Shown in pieces: positions 31,296 through 39,532 of a stretch of DNA of 64,000 bases. The notes beneath the pieces were generated by a model that did not search any database, was not told the origin of the DNA, and was given only the letters and a program-made list of their open reading frames with translations. How positions within the stretch are numbered: position 1 is the first letter of the stretch; the number at the start of each line of letters is the position of its first letter. The position numbers and the translations under genes were made by a program. Source of the stretch: Deltaproteobacteria bacterium (GTDB lineage: Bacteria; Myxococcota_A; UBA796; UBA2385); assembly GCA_018401435.1 (NCBI GenBank), contig JAGYJW010000036.1, positions 1-64,000 of the forward strand. Direction: 5' to 3'.

Positions 31296-33587
31296 ATGTC
31301 CCATCCCCAAGGCCGGCCACCCACAGCCTGGGCCCGAAGCGCGGTCGTCCTGGCCCTGCCGCTGCTGCTGGGCGTGGCCTGGCCCGACGAGGGAGAGTGG
31401 ATCCCCCTCACCCAGGCGGGTCTGCCGCTCCTGGACGACATCGACGTGGCCGACCCCGCCCTCGACATCGGCGGGCCGACCGGAGCAGCGGGCGCCTGGT
31501 ATGCCGATGACGCCCACTTGATGGTGCGCATGCGCCTGGTGGGCGAGCCCGGACCCACCTGGGCCGCACCGGGCCGGCGCTATGGGCTGCTGCTGGACCT
31601 CGACGGCGACGGGCTGGCCTATGAGCTGGCCGCAGGGCTCGCGGCGGATGGGCTCAGCCTCAGCCCCAATACCGCGGTCACCCGCCCCGATGGCTGGACC
31701 GACAGCCCGGACCGCGTGGATGGGCCGGTGGACGGCGATCCCGCTGGCTCGGGCCGGCTTTCGGTGATCGCGGCCGAAGGGGCCTGGCTCCTCGATCTCG
31801 CGCTGCCCGTCGATGCCTTGGAGGACCTCTCCTATATTCACGGCCAGCCATTCCGCCTGGCCCTGGTCACCGACGCCAATGGCGGGGGGGCCTTCACCAC
31901 CGATCTCGCGGGCGGAGCAGCCAGCGGGTCGATCCTCGAAGATGGGCTCAGCGACTTCATCTTCGTGGATGCCGACGAGGACGGACTGAGCCTGGGCGCC
32001 GAGGCCGCGGCCGGCACCGACCCCGATGATCCCGACAGCGACGACGATGGCATCAACGACGGCGCCGAGCTGGCCTGCTCCTTGGGGGGATCGGCCGAGG
32101 ACCGCGACGACGACGGCATCCCCGACATCGAGGAGGGGACGATGGACCCCGACGGGGACCGCGCGCCCGCCTTCTGCGACGCCGACGACGACGGCGACGG
32201 CTACAGCACCCGGGCCGAAGGCAGGGTCGACAGCGATGGGGACGGCACGCCCGACCACCTGGACCTGGACTCCGACGACGACGGCCGCCCCGACGCCGAA
32301 GAGCCCCTGGGCGACGACGACTGCGACGGCCTGCGAAACCGGATTGACCCGATGGACGCCGACGGGCCCTGCGGCGATCTGGACGGGGACGGCCTGGACA
32401 ACGCGACCGAGGCGGCGTGCGGCAGCGACCCGACCACCGCCGACACCGACGGCGACGGGCAGCTGGACGGCGTGGAGAGCTGTGAGGACGACGCCGATGG
32501 GGACGGCATCGCCGACATCTTCGACCCGAGGGACGACGCGGGCGAGCTGGACCCGGCGGTGCGCGAGGGGGAGGACCAATACGGCCTCACCGGCGGCCAC
32601 TTCGGGGGCGGCGGCGGCTGCGATCAGGGGGGAGGCTCCCCTGCCCTGCCCCTCGCCCTGGTGGGCCTGGTGGCCCTGGCCGGCCTGCGCCGTCGGTCCC
32701 GCCTCCTGCCGCTGCTGGTGGGCCTTCTGGCCCTTCGCCCGGCCGCCGCCCAAGAGCTGGACGCCCAGCTCCACCGACCGGCCCTGGGCCAGGGCAGCTG
32801 GGTCTCGGCCCCCGACGCCCGGCGCAGCAGGCCGGGCCCCGGGGTGGCCTTGCAAGCCAACCAGGCGGTGGACCCCTTTGTCTACCGGACGCAACCAGCC
32901 GATGGGAACACCGTTGACGTGCCCATTCTCGGTCGTGTCGGCACCCTTGATCTGCAAGCATGGTGGGGCTTGGGGCGTTGGCGTGTCGGGGTGGACCTGC
33001 CCTGGCACCTGCAAGCAGAGGGCCAGGGCATCAACCCCGCGGATCGGCAGCGGCTGGGCGATGTCGCGGTGGACGCGGCCCTCGCGCTGCTGGAGCGCGC
33101 GCCTGCCAACCTGGCCCTGGCCGCGACCTTGCGGCTGAGCGCGCCGACGGGCCCCGAGCGCGACTGGCTGGGGGCGCCCGGCCCCACCGCCCATGGCCAG
33201 CTGGCCCTCAGCCTGGGCCACACCCTGCAGGCCACGGCCGCCTTGGGGGCCCGGGTCGAGCCCCCCTCCTTTGTCGGCGACCTCGCCCTGGGATCGCGGC
33301 TGACCAGCGCCGTGGGGGCGGCCTGGTGGCCACGGCCCTGGGGGGCTGCGGCCCTGGAGCTGGGGGGCGCCCGGATCCTGCCCGCGGGTGATGCGCCGGG
33401 CGCCACGCCTGTCGAGCTGACCGGCAGCCTGCGTGGGCGGGCCGGGCTCGGGGCTGGATCTGCTCGTGGGCGGCGGGCTGGGCCTGACCGGCGGCCTGGG
33501 GCCCCCGCGCGGCGCCTGCTGCTGGGCCTCTCCTTCGCGCCGGGCGCATTGCCGACAAAAAATGCCAGGACGCCGCCCGAGAGCTGA
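31296..33587 (+). CDS. TSP3-repeat / MYXO-CTERM-like protein fused to a porin-like domain
   Basis: A 763-aa reading frame with two parts. Residues 1-445: signal sequence (VVLALPLLLGVAWP), a beta-rich domain, then Asp-rich calcium-binding type-3 thrombospondin repeats (DSDDDGINDGAEL, DRDDDGIPDIEEG, DADGDGIADIFD). A MYXO-CTERM-like tail follows (GGGGCDQGGGS, a hydrophobic stretch, then GLRRRSR). Directly after it a second signal-like stretch (LLPLLVGLLALRPAAAQ) opens an outer-membrane beta-barrel-like region (OmpA-associated type) to the end. I expected two genes; no stop intervenes. Near 33440 and 33510 the better protein (LDLLVGGGLGLTGGLG) lies in another frame, so two compensating one-base changes are likely. 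It is downstream of larE, on the opposite strand. Confidence 0.7.
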   Translation: MSHPQGRPPTAWARSAVVLALPLLLGVAWPDEGEWIPLTQAGLPLLDDIDVADPALDIGGPTGAAGAWYADDAHLMVRMRLVGEPGPTWAAPGRRYGLLLDLDGDGLAYELAAGLAADGLSLSPNTAVTRPDGWTDSPDRVDGPVDGDPAGSGRLSVIAAEGAWLLDLALPVDALEDLSYIHGQPFRLALVTDANGGGAFTTDLAGGAASGSILEDGLSDFIFVDADEDGLSLGAEAAAGTDPDDPDSDDDGINDGAELACSLGGSAEDRDDDGIPDIEEGTMDPDGDRAPAFCDADDDGDGYSTRAEGRVDSDGDGTPDHLDLDSDDDGRPDAEEPLGDDDCDGLRNRIDPMDADGPCGDLDGDGLDNATEAACGSDPTTADTDGDGQLDGVESCEDDADGDGIADIFDPRDDAGELDPAVREGEDQYGLTGGHFGGGGGCDQGGGSPALPLALVGLVALAGLRRRSRLLPLLVGLLALRPAAAQELDAQLHRPALGQGSWVSAPDARRSRPGPGVALQANQAVDPFVYRTQPADGNTVDVPILGRVGTLDLQAWWGLGRWRVGVDLPWHLQAEGQGINPADRQRLGDVAVDAALALLERAPANLALAATLRLSAPTGPERDWLGAPGPTAHGQLALSLGHTLQATAALGARVEPPSFVGDLALGSRLTSAVGAAWWPRPWGAAALELGGARILPAGDAPGATPVELTGSLRGRAGLGAGSARGRRAGPDRRPGAPARRLLLGLSFAPGALPTKNARTPPES

Positions 33588-33664
33588 GACAGCCTGAATG
33601 CAGAGGGAATCCGACCGATGCCTGGATCGTTGCTCTCCTGCAGACCCCCTCCCCCGGAGTGACC

Positions 33665-34645
33665 ATGGCTGCCCTCCTCCTCGTCCCCCTCTTCAGCGGC
33701 ATGCTCCTGGGCGCCAGCGTCGAGGGCGGGGCGGGGTTGACGGCGCCGCCCACACCCGTCCAGGACGCGGCAGCTCTCCCCGAAGACGCGGCCCTGCGCC
33801 TGCTGTCCCGCTTCGGACCCGGCGAATTGCCGGCGATTGACCCCGTCTTTGTGGCGCTTCAGACCCTCGGTGAGCAGGGCGGCGCCGACAGCCTCGCCCT
33901 GTTGGAGAGCCTGGTGGCCCAAGAAGCCCCCAGCCTCGCGGCGCCGGCCCAGCTGGCCCTGGATGCGGTGCGGGCCCGGGTGCAGGGTGAGCGCCGAGCG
34001 GCCTTCCTGGCGGCCCTGCCCGACGAAGCCGCCCTGTCGGCCTGGCGCGCCGCGCGCAGCGATCAGCTGGAGGCTGAGCCCGAGCTGGGCCGCCGGGACC
34101 AGGAGGCCCTGGCCTATGCCAGCCTGCTGTTGGGAGAGGGCGAGCCCGGCAAGGCCCACACCCTCGAGCTGCTGGACCCGGATGCCGCCGCACAGGCCTT
34201 TCAAGCCGGCGCCCAGGCCGAGTCCGAAGGCCACTTCGTCGCGGCCTTGACCCTCTACGCCCAGGCCGCCGCATCGGGGCTGCCCCAGGCCAGCGAGGCC
34301 CTCGCGGGGCTGGGCGTGTACCACCGCAAGCTGCTGCTGGGCATGACGGCCCATGGCGGCCCGATGCCCGCCAGCACCCTGCCGGTGCTCGCGGTGGACG
34401 CCCTGCTGCCCGACGCCGATCGGCTGGTGGTGGCCACCCTGCTGGAGCGGTCGGACCGGGGCACCCCCTTGCAGCGGGTGGTCGCCCTGGAGGCCTTGGC
34501 CGAGCTGGTGGAGCGGGGGCAGCTGAACGCCTGGGAGCGCAACGCCGCCCGCCGCAAGCTGCTCGATGCCACCGGCGATCCCCGCCCCGCCGTGCGGGCA
34601 GCGGCCATGTTTGCGCTGGCGGACGGCGGCGGCACGTCGCGCTGA
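33665..34645 (+). CDS. exported helical-repeat protein
   Basis: Predicted 326-aa secreted protein. A signal-like N-terminus (AALLLVPLFSGMLLGASVEG) precedes alpha-helical repeats with HEAT/TPR-like character (VVALEALAELVERGQLNAW, VRAAAMFALADGG). The start ATG 33665 has GGAG 5 bases upstream; a GTG at 33659 is an alternative. No catalytic motif. It lies just before the histidine kinase gene, same strand, and could be part of that operon. Confidence 0.65.
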   Translation: MAALLLVPLFSGMLLGASVEGGAGLTAPPTPVQDAAALPEDAALRLLSRFGPGELPAIDPVFVALQTLGEQGGADSLALLESLVAQEAPSLAAPAQLALDAVRARVQGERRAAFLAALPDEAALSAWRAARSDQLEAEPELGRRDQEALAYASLLLGEGEPGKAHTLELLDPDAAAQAFQAGAQAESEGHFVAALTLYAQAAASGLPQASEALAGLGVYHRKLLLGMTAHGGPMPASTLPVLAVDALLPDADRLVVATLLERSDRGTPLQRVVALEALAELVERGQLNAWERNAARRKLLDATGDPRPAVRAAAMFALADGGGTSR

Positions 34646-34690
34646 CGCCCGCGGGTGCCGGGCCCCGGGCCCCGCGCTAGGTACCGGGCA

Positions 34691-36727
34691 ATGAACGGTT
34701 CCAGGACCTCGGTGCCCCTGCGGTGGATCTCCACCATCCTGCTCGGTGCCGTGCTGGTGCTCATCGCCGTGCTGGCGGTCTTGCGCAGCCGGGCCCTGGC
34801 CGAGGAGGAGGGCCGCCTGAGCGCGGCCCGGGCCCGCACCGAGCTGAGCACCGTCGTGGGCATCTGGGACGGGCTCATCGGCGAACGCATCGCCAGCTGG
34901 CTGGTGGACCTGCCCGACGCCCCGGATCTGCGCCAGCGGGAGCAGCAGGTGCGGCAGCAAGTCTCCTGGTTCGACGCCTTCTATGAATGGGAGCGCGGTC
35001 CTGGCGGCCCCCGGCTGACCTACCCGTGGGCGCCCCCGAAGGATCTGCAGCCGCTGCTGGCCAGCCCATGCATGCGAAAGGCCCACGGGCTGGCGGTGAT
35101 GGGCAACCGGGACGGCGCCGCCCGCAGCTTCCTGGCCTGCCAGGGCCCGCCCCCCGAGCGCCTGCTGGCGAATAGCCTCGCCGCCCGAAACCAGCAGGAT
35201 CTGGGGCGCTCCGAAGAGGCCTGGCAGACCCTCTACCAGGCCGATCCCCCGCTGCTCCTCCCCTTTGTGGAGGCGGCGGAGGCCGGCCTCTCCCTGCGCC
35301 GCCTGCTCACCCGCCGCATGTTGGCCATCGAGGTGCTGGACGCCCTCAGCCGCCGGGCCGAGGCCCTGGACCTGGCCCAAGACAGCTTCGCCGAGATCGT
35401 CGCCTTGTCCGGACCCGACCTCGAGGCGCTGCTGCCCACGGCCGAGCGCCTCTTCCGGGTCGACCTCGCCTCGGCCCTGTCCGAGGAGGAGGTCGCCGAT
35501 TGCGAGGCCCGCCTGGGCCGGGCGCGGCGGCGGGTGGCGGGCTTCCTCGAAGTGCAAGAGCGCCTCAGCCGCATCGAAGACTCGCAGATCACGCCAACCG
35601 GCCCCAACCTGCCGGGCGGCATCGGGCGGCTGCGGGTCATGCACGATATGTATAGCGATCCGGGCTTCATCCTGGTCTGGGCGCCCCTTGGGGACAGCGG
35701 GCGCAGCGCCGCAGCCCACCTCGACGGCATGGCGCTGCTCGAAAACCTCGTCCGGGCCGAACGAAACACCGAGGAGTCGGGGCGGCGCATCGCCATCATC
35801 GACGCGACCAGCCAGCCGGTGGCCGGCCTGGGAGACCCGCCGCCCGAGGCCCTGCTCCTCGCCGATGTGCCCCTGGGCTGGCTCTTTCCCCACCTGCGCA
35901 TCGGCGTGCTGAGCACCCCCGGCGAGGCCCTCCAGCGACAGGTCGAAGGCGTGCTCGTCCAGCTGCTGCCCATGGGCGTGGCCATGGCCCTCGGCGTGCT
36001 GGCCATCGCCGTGCAGCTGGCGGCCAACCGCCGCGAGCGCGAGCTCTTCGACCGGCAGCAGGCCTTCATCGCCCGGGTGACCCACGAGCTGAAGACGCCG
36101 CTGGCCGGCATCCGCGTGATGGCCGAGACCCTGCAGATGGGCGCCGCCACCGAACCCGCCACAGCGCGGAAATTCCTGGACCGCATCATCCAAGAGACCG
36201 AGAAGCTGGGCAACCGCATCGACGAGGTGCTGACCGCCGCCCGCCGCCCCGAGGTCAGCGAGCGCACCCCCGTGCGCCTGGACGCCCTCGCCCAGGAGGT
36301 CGTCGACACCTGGCGGCCCCGCTTTCAACAGGCCGGCGCCGAGCTGACCACCGACCTGCGCCCCTGCCACCCGGTGCCCGCCGACCCCCCGCTCATGCGG
36401 GACGCCTTGGGCAACCTCCTCGACAATGCCCTCAAGTACCAGCGTCCCGGCGTGAAGGGCCGCTGCGTTGTGCGCACCGCCGAGACGGGGCGATGGGTGA
36501 TCTTCGAGGTGGTGGATAATGGTATGGGCGTCCCCCCCGCGATGCGCCGCCGGATCTTCGAACGCTTCACCCGCGTCGAAGGCCCGGGTCGGGGCAAGGC
36601 GGGGGGCCACGGGCTCGGATTGGCATTTGTCGCCGAGGCGGCCGCAGCCCACAAGGGTACGGTGGAGTGCTCCGAGGGCTTGGACGGCGGGGCCCGATTC
36701 CGATTGAAGTTGAGGAGAAAGCGATGA
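34691..36727 (+). CDS. membrane sensor histidine kinase
   Basis: Kinase of 678 aa. Transmembrane segment 1 is STILLGAVLVLIAVLAVL, a sensor region of about 380 residues follows, then a second membrane segment (VAMALGVLAIAVQLAA) and the HisKA domain with the phospho-accepting His465 in THELKTPLAGIRVMAETL. ATPase boxes: N-box NLLDNALKY, DNGMGVP, and GHGLGLAF. Start ATG 34691. The stop overlaps the response regulator as ATGA, so they form one system. The ligand is unknown. Confidence 0.93.
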   Translation: MNGSRTSVPLRWISTILLGAVLVLIAVLAVLRSRALAEEEGRLSAARARTELSTVVGIWDGLIGERIASWLVDLPDAPDLRQREQQVRQQVSWFDAFYEWERGPGGPRLTYPWAPPKDLQPLLASPCMRKAHGLAVMGNRDGAARSFLACQGPPPERLLANSLAARNQQDLGRSEEAWQTLYQADPPLLLPFVEAAEAGLSLRRLLTRRMLAIEVLDALSRRAEALDLAQDSFAEIVALSGPDLEALLPTAERLFRVDLASALSEEEVADCEARLGRARRRVAGFLEVQERLSRIEDSQITPTGPNLPGGIGRLRVMHDMYSDPGFILVWAPLGDSGRSAAAHLDGMALLENLVRAERNTEESGRRIAIIDATSQPVAGLGDPPPEALLLADVPLGWLFPHLRIGVLSTPGEALQRQVEGVLVQLLPMGVAMALGVLAIAVQLAANRRERELFDRQQAFIARVTHELKTPLAGIRVMAETLQMGAATEPATARKFLDRIIQETEKLGNRIDEVLTAARRPEVSERTPVRLDALAQEVVDTWRPRFQQAGAELTTDLRPCHPVPADPPLMRDALGNLLDNALKYQRPGVKGRCVVRTAETGRWVIFEVVDNGMGVPPAMRRRIFERFTRVEGPGRGKAGGHGLGLAFVAEAAAAHKGTVECSEGLDGGARFRLKLRRKR

Positions 36728-37425
36728 ATCCAGAGAGACGCGCGCGCATCATGATCGTCGAGGACGACGAGACCATCGCGCTGGGATTGGAGGCCGCCTT
36801 GCGCCTGGAGGGTCACGATGTGCGCCACCACGAGCGCGCCGAGATGGCCCTTGACGATGTCGCAAATTGGAAGCCCCATGTCGTCATCCTCGACCGCATG
36901 CTGCCCGGCATCGACGGGCTGAGCGCCCTTCGCTACATCCGGCAGCAGCACGGCGATCTCAAGGTGATCATGCTCACGGCCAAGGGGGCCGAGCAGGACC
37001 GCATCGACGGCCTGGATGCCGGCGCCGACGACTATGTGGCCAAGCCCTTCTCCATGCAGGAGCTGCTCGCGCGGGTCCGCGCCCGGCTGCGCGCCTTGCC
37101 GCCCGCCCCAGCCCAGGATGGCGACGACATCTTCAGCTTCGGCGATATGCGCGTGGACCTGCGCCGGCGCGTTCTGCACAAGGATGACGACGAGATCCGC
37201 CTGACCACCCACGAGGCCGGCGTCCTTCAGTACCTGATCGAGCACCGCGGCGGCGATGTCACCCGCGAAGAGCTGCTGGAGAAGGTCTGGGGCTATTCGC
37301 CCAGCATGCAGACCCGCACCGTGGACAACCAGATCCTCAAGCTGCGCAAGAAGATCGAAGAGCGGCCGGCCGACCCCCGCCACATCCTCACCATTCATGG
37401 CGTGGGCTACCGCTTCGAGCCCTGA
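36724..37425 (+). CDS. OmpR-family response regulator
   Basis: DNA-binding regulator of 233 aa. The receiver domain has acidic residues (IMIVEDDE), phospho-acceptor Asp57 in VVILDRMLPG, and MLTAKG and AKPFS switch residues. The C-terminal winged helix ends with RTVDNQILKLRKKIE and HGVGYRFEP. ATG 36724 overlaps the kinase stop as ATGA, so phosphotransfer from the upstream kinase is expected. Confidence 0.95.
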   Translation: MNPERRARIMIVEDDETIALGLEAALRLEGHDVRHHERAEMALDDVANWKPHVVILDRMLPGIDGLSALRYIRQQHGDLKVIMLTAKGAEQDRIDGLDAGADDYVAKPFSMQELLARVRARLRALPPAPAQDGDDIFSFGDMRVDLRRRVLHKDDDEIRLTTHEAGVLQYLIEHRGGDVTREELLEKVWGYSPSMQTRTVDNQILKLRKKIEERPADPRHILTIHGVGYRFEP

Positions 37426-37479
37426 TCCCCTAGGGGCCCAGCGGCAGCAGGCAGCCAGGCCGCCCCCCAAAAAGGCAGA

Positions 37480-37508
37480 ACGCGCGGCCCCAGCCAGGAG
37501 CCGCGCGT
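37480..37508 (-). terminator. intrinsic terminator, minus strand
   Basis: A perfect 9-bp inverted repeat (ACGCGCGGC at 37480-37488, GCCGCGCGT at 37500-37508) with an 11-base loop is followed on the minus strand by a T-rich stretch containing a run of five T. It lies 38 bases beyond the SDR stop, in the convergent gap with the response regulator. Confidence 0.7.
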
Positions 37509-37545
37509 CGCGGGGTGCAGGCGCGGCCCCGGGGCCGCCTTCGGT

Positions 37546-38289
37546 TCAGGCCAGCTCGCCACCGTCGAGGGTGACGAACTGCCCATTCATGCCGGCTGCG
37601 CCGGTAGAGGCCATGAACAGCAGGGTGTCGGCGATCTCGTCGAGGGTCAGGGGGCGACCGCGGGGCACCTTGCTCATCCAGGCGGCCTTGATGTCGCTCT
37701 CTGTACCCTCTCCCTTTTCGGAGATGCCCAGGGCGGCGGCGTCCACCAGCGGAGACTCGGTCAGACCGAGGATCAGCGCGTTGACGTTGACCCCGCTGCC
37801 GCCGACCTCGCTGGCCAAGGAGCGGGTGAAGCCCAAGAGCCCCGCCTTGGAGGCGCCATAGGCAGCCATGAAGTGCTGGCCGCGCAGGGCGCTGGTGCTG
37901 GAGATGTTGATGATGCGACCGGAGCCCCGGTTGATCATGCCCGGCAGCACCTTGAGGGCGCAGAGGAAGGCACCGGTCAGGTTGACCTTGAGGTGCTCCT
38001 CCCAGACGCGCACATCGGTCTTGGTGACCAGGCTGGGGCGGATCATGCCCGCGTTGTTGATGAGCACGTCCACCGGCCCGGCGGCCATGAACGCGGCCTC
38101 CACGCTGGCGGGGTCGCCCACATCGACACGGACCGCATAGGCGCCGATTTCATCTGCAAGTGCTTCGATCTCATTTCGGGTGCGGGCCATCACCGTGACG
38201 CGGTAGCCCTCCTTCTTGAAGCGTCGAGCAGTGGCTGCGCCGATGCCGCGACCGCCGCCGGTAACGACCACATGGGGTGCCTTGGGCAT
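37546..38289 (-). CDS. short-chain dehydrogenase/reductase
   Basis: NAD(P)-dependent oxidoreductase of 247 aa. The cofactor loop is VTGGGRGIGAATA, with NNAG (LINNAGM), catalytic Ser in INISSTSA and YGASKAG (Tyr-x3-Lys). The C-terminus FVTLDGGELA is typical of FabG-like SDRs. It is preceded by the flavin reductase 50 bases upstream, likely one operon. Substrate unknown; hydroxyacyl or ketone reduction is possible. Confidence 0.93.
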   Translation of the reverse strand: MPKAPHVVVTGGGRGIGAATARRFKKEGYRVTVMARTRNEIEALADEIGAYAVRVDVGDPASVEAAFMAAGPVDVLINNAGMIRPSLVTKTDVRVWEEHLKVNLTGAFLCALKVLPGMINRGSGRIINISSTSALRGQHFMAAYGASKAGLLGFTRSLASEVGGSGVNVNALILGLTESPLVDAAALGISEKGEGTESDIKAAWMSKVPRGRPLTLDEIADTLLFMASTGAAGMNGQFVTLDGGELA

Positions 38290-38339
38290 GTGCCAACCTC
38301 CGAACGGGGTGCCTCGCGCGAGGGCGCGGGGATTGTGAC

Positions 38340-38882
38340 TCAGGGGGCGGTGCCGACCGTCCGATACCGACCCGAGAAGTAGAGCAGCGGCGAGAGCTCG
38401 CTTTGAGCTTCGTCGCGAAGGGTCTCACCACGGAGGGTCGTTGCGTGGACCTCTCCGATGAAGATGCTGTGGTCGCCGCCATCCAGGCGGTTCCAGCGCT
38501 TGCAATCCAGCGTGGCCAGGGAGCCATCGATGAGGCGCGCGCCACTCACCGCACCCAGCTGGAAGGACAGGCCGTCCCAGGGCGAACCGCCCGGGGAGCC
38601 CCAGCCGGCAAAGCGGTTGGACACATCCACCTGGGCGTCGTTCAAGATGTTGATGGCAAAACCATCGGCCCGCAGCAAGCGGGCGTGGGTGTCCCCCCGG
38701 TTGCCCACGCAGACCAATACGAGGGGTGGATCCAGGGAAAGCGAACAGAAGGCGCTGGCCGTCATCCCGTGGTGGCCCGCATCGCCATCGGGGCCGGCAT
38801 CGGGATCGCGGAGGGTCACGACGGTGACCCCTGACGCGAAGCGACCGAGCGCAGCCTTGAAATCGGCGGGAGAGAGGGCCAT
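38340..38882 (-). CDS. flavin reductase / FMN-binding split-barrel protein
   Basis: Flavin reductase of 180 aa (HpaC/RutF-like). It has RFASGVTVVTLRD, GMTASAFCSLSLDPPLVLVC, and a late HSIFIGEV typical of the family. It probably supplies reduced flavin to a monooxygenase or binds FMN; no monooxygenase gene lies beside it, which leaves the partner open. Start ATG 38882 (MALSPADFKAALGRFA). Confidence 0.9.
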   Translation of the reverse strand: MALSPADFKAALGRFASGVTVVTLRDPDAGPDGDAGHHGMTASAFCSLSLDPPLVLVCVGNRGDTHARLLRADGFAINILNDAQVDVSNRFAGWGSPGGSPWDGLSFQLGAVSGARLIDGSLATLDCKRWNRLDGGDHSIFIGEVHATTLRGETLRDEAQSELSPLLYFSGRYRTVGTAP

Positions 38883-38962
38883 CGGAGGGGATTCCAGGGA
38901 GCACGGGAGGAGGCCGGGACCTGTCCCGACCACGGTGAGCGAGCGTCATAACATGCTACAGC

Positions 38963-38988
38963 CGACGACCGTTGCCCATAGGTCGTCG
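38963..38988 (+). promoter_or_regulatory. perfect inverted repeat upstream of a small gene
   Basis: CGACGACC (38963-38970) and GGTCGTCG (38981-38988) are exact inverses with a 10-base spacer, 7 bases before the ATG at 38996. The spacing fits a regulator operator or a leader hairpin. It lies in the divergent gap with the flavin reductase. Confidence 0.5.
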
Positions 38989-38995
38989 TGACGCC

Positions 38996-39448
38996 ATGCT
39001 TCTGGAGCCCGTCCGCATCAAGCGCCCCGACCTACGCGACGAGGTGCGCGATCTCGTCGAGTTGGTCTGTCAGCAGCCCGCTGGCCATGAGATCCCGCTG
39101 ACAGAGCTGGTGCGGGTCCTGGGCATCCAGATCGCCCCCGACTTCCGCCAGCAGCTTGCGGGCCGGGGCGATCTCCACCTGCGGCCCACGAGCTTCTTCA
39201 ACCAGGGGCCGGCCATCCAGCGACGGGTGCGGCTGCTGGGATTCGATGTGACCCTGCGCATCGCCAGCCAGCTCACAGGCCGATTGACCCGCTTCAACGA
39301 CAGCTTTCAGCTGGCATTCGAAAGCGAGCGCACCGTGGCCCTCTCAAAATTCCTCTTCAATGTCGAGCTGCGGCACCTCGACTTGAACCGGGAGCGCATC
39401 TTCGTTGACTTCGTTGGCGCCCAGGATGTCTTCATCGAGCTGGAGTGA
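38996..39448 (+). CDS. hypothetical protein
   Basis: Predicted 150-aa soluble protein (LLEPVRIKRPDLRDEVRDLV at the start; ELRHLDLNRERIFVDFVGAQ near the end). I do not recognise it. It is mostly mixed alpha/beta with no membrane segment or catalytic motif. An inverted repeat lies just before its ATG. The IcmF gene follows 84 bases downstream on the same strand. Confidence 0.65.
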   Translation: MLLEPVRIKRPDLRDEVRDLVELVCQQPAGHEIPLTELVRVLGIQIAPDFRQQLAGRGDLHLRPTSFFNQGPAIQRRVRLLGFDVTLRIASQLTGRLTRFNDSFQLAFESERTVALSKFLFNVELRHLDLNRERIFVDFVGAQDVFIELE

Positions 39449-39532
39449 GGGTCGGGGGCGCGCGGGCCCGGTCGGCAATTGCCCCGGGCCCGACGCCGAC
39501 GGGATAGGCCCAGGCCCTTCTGAGGAGGCGCC

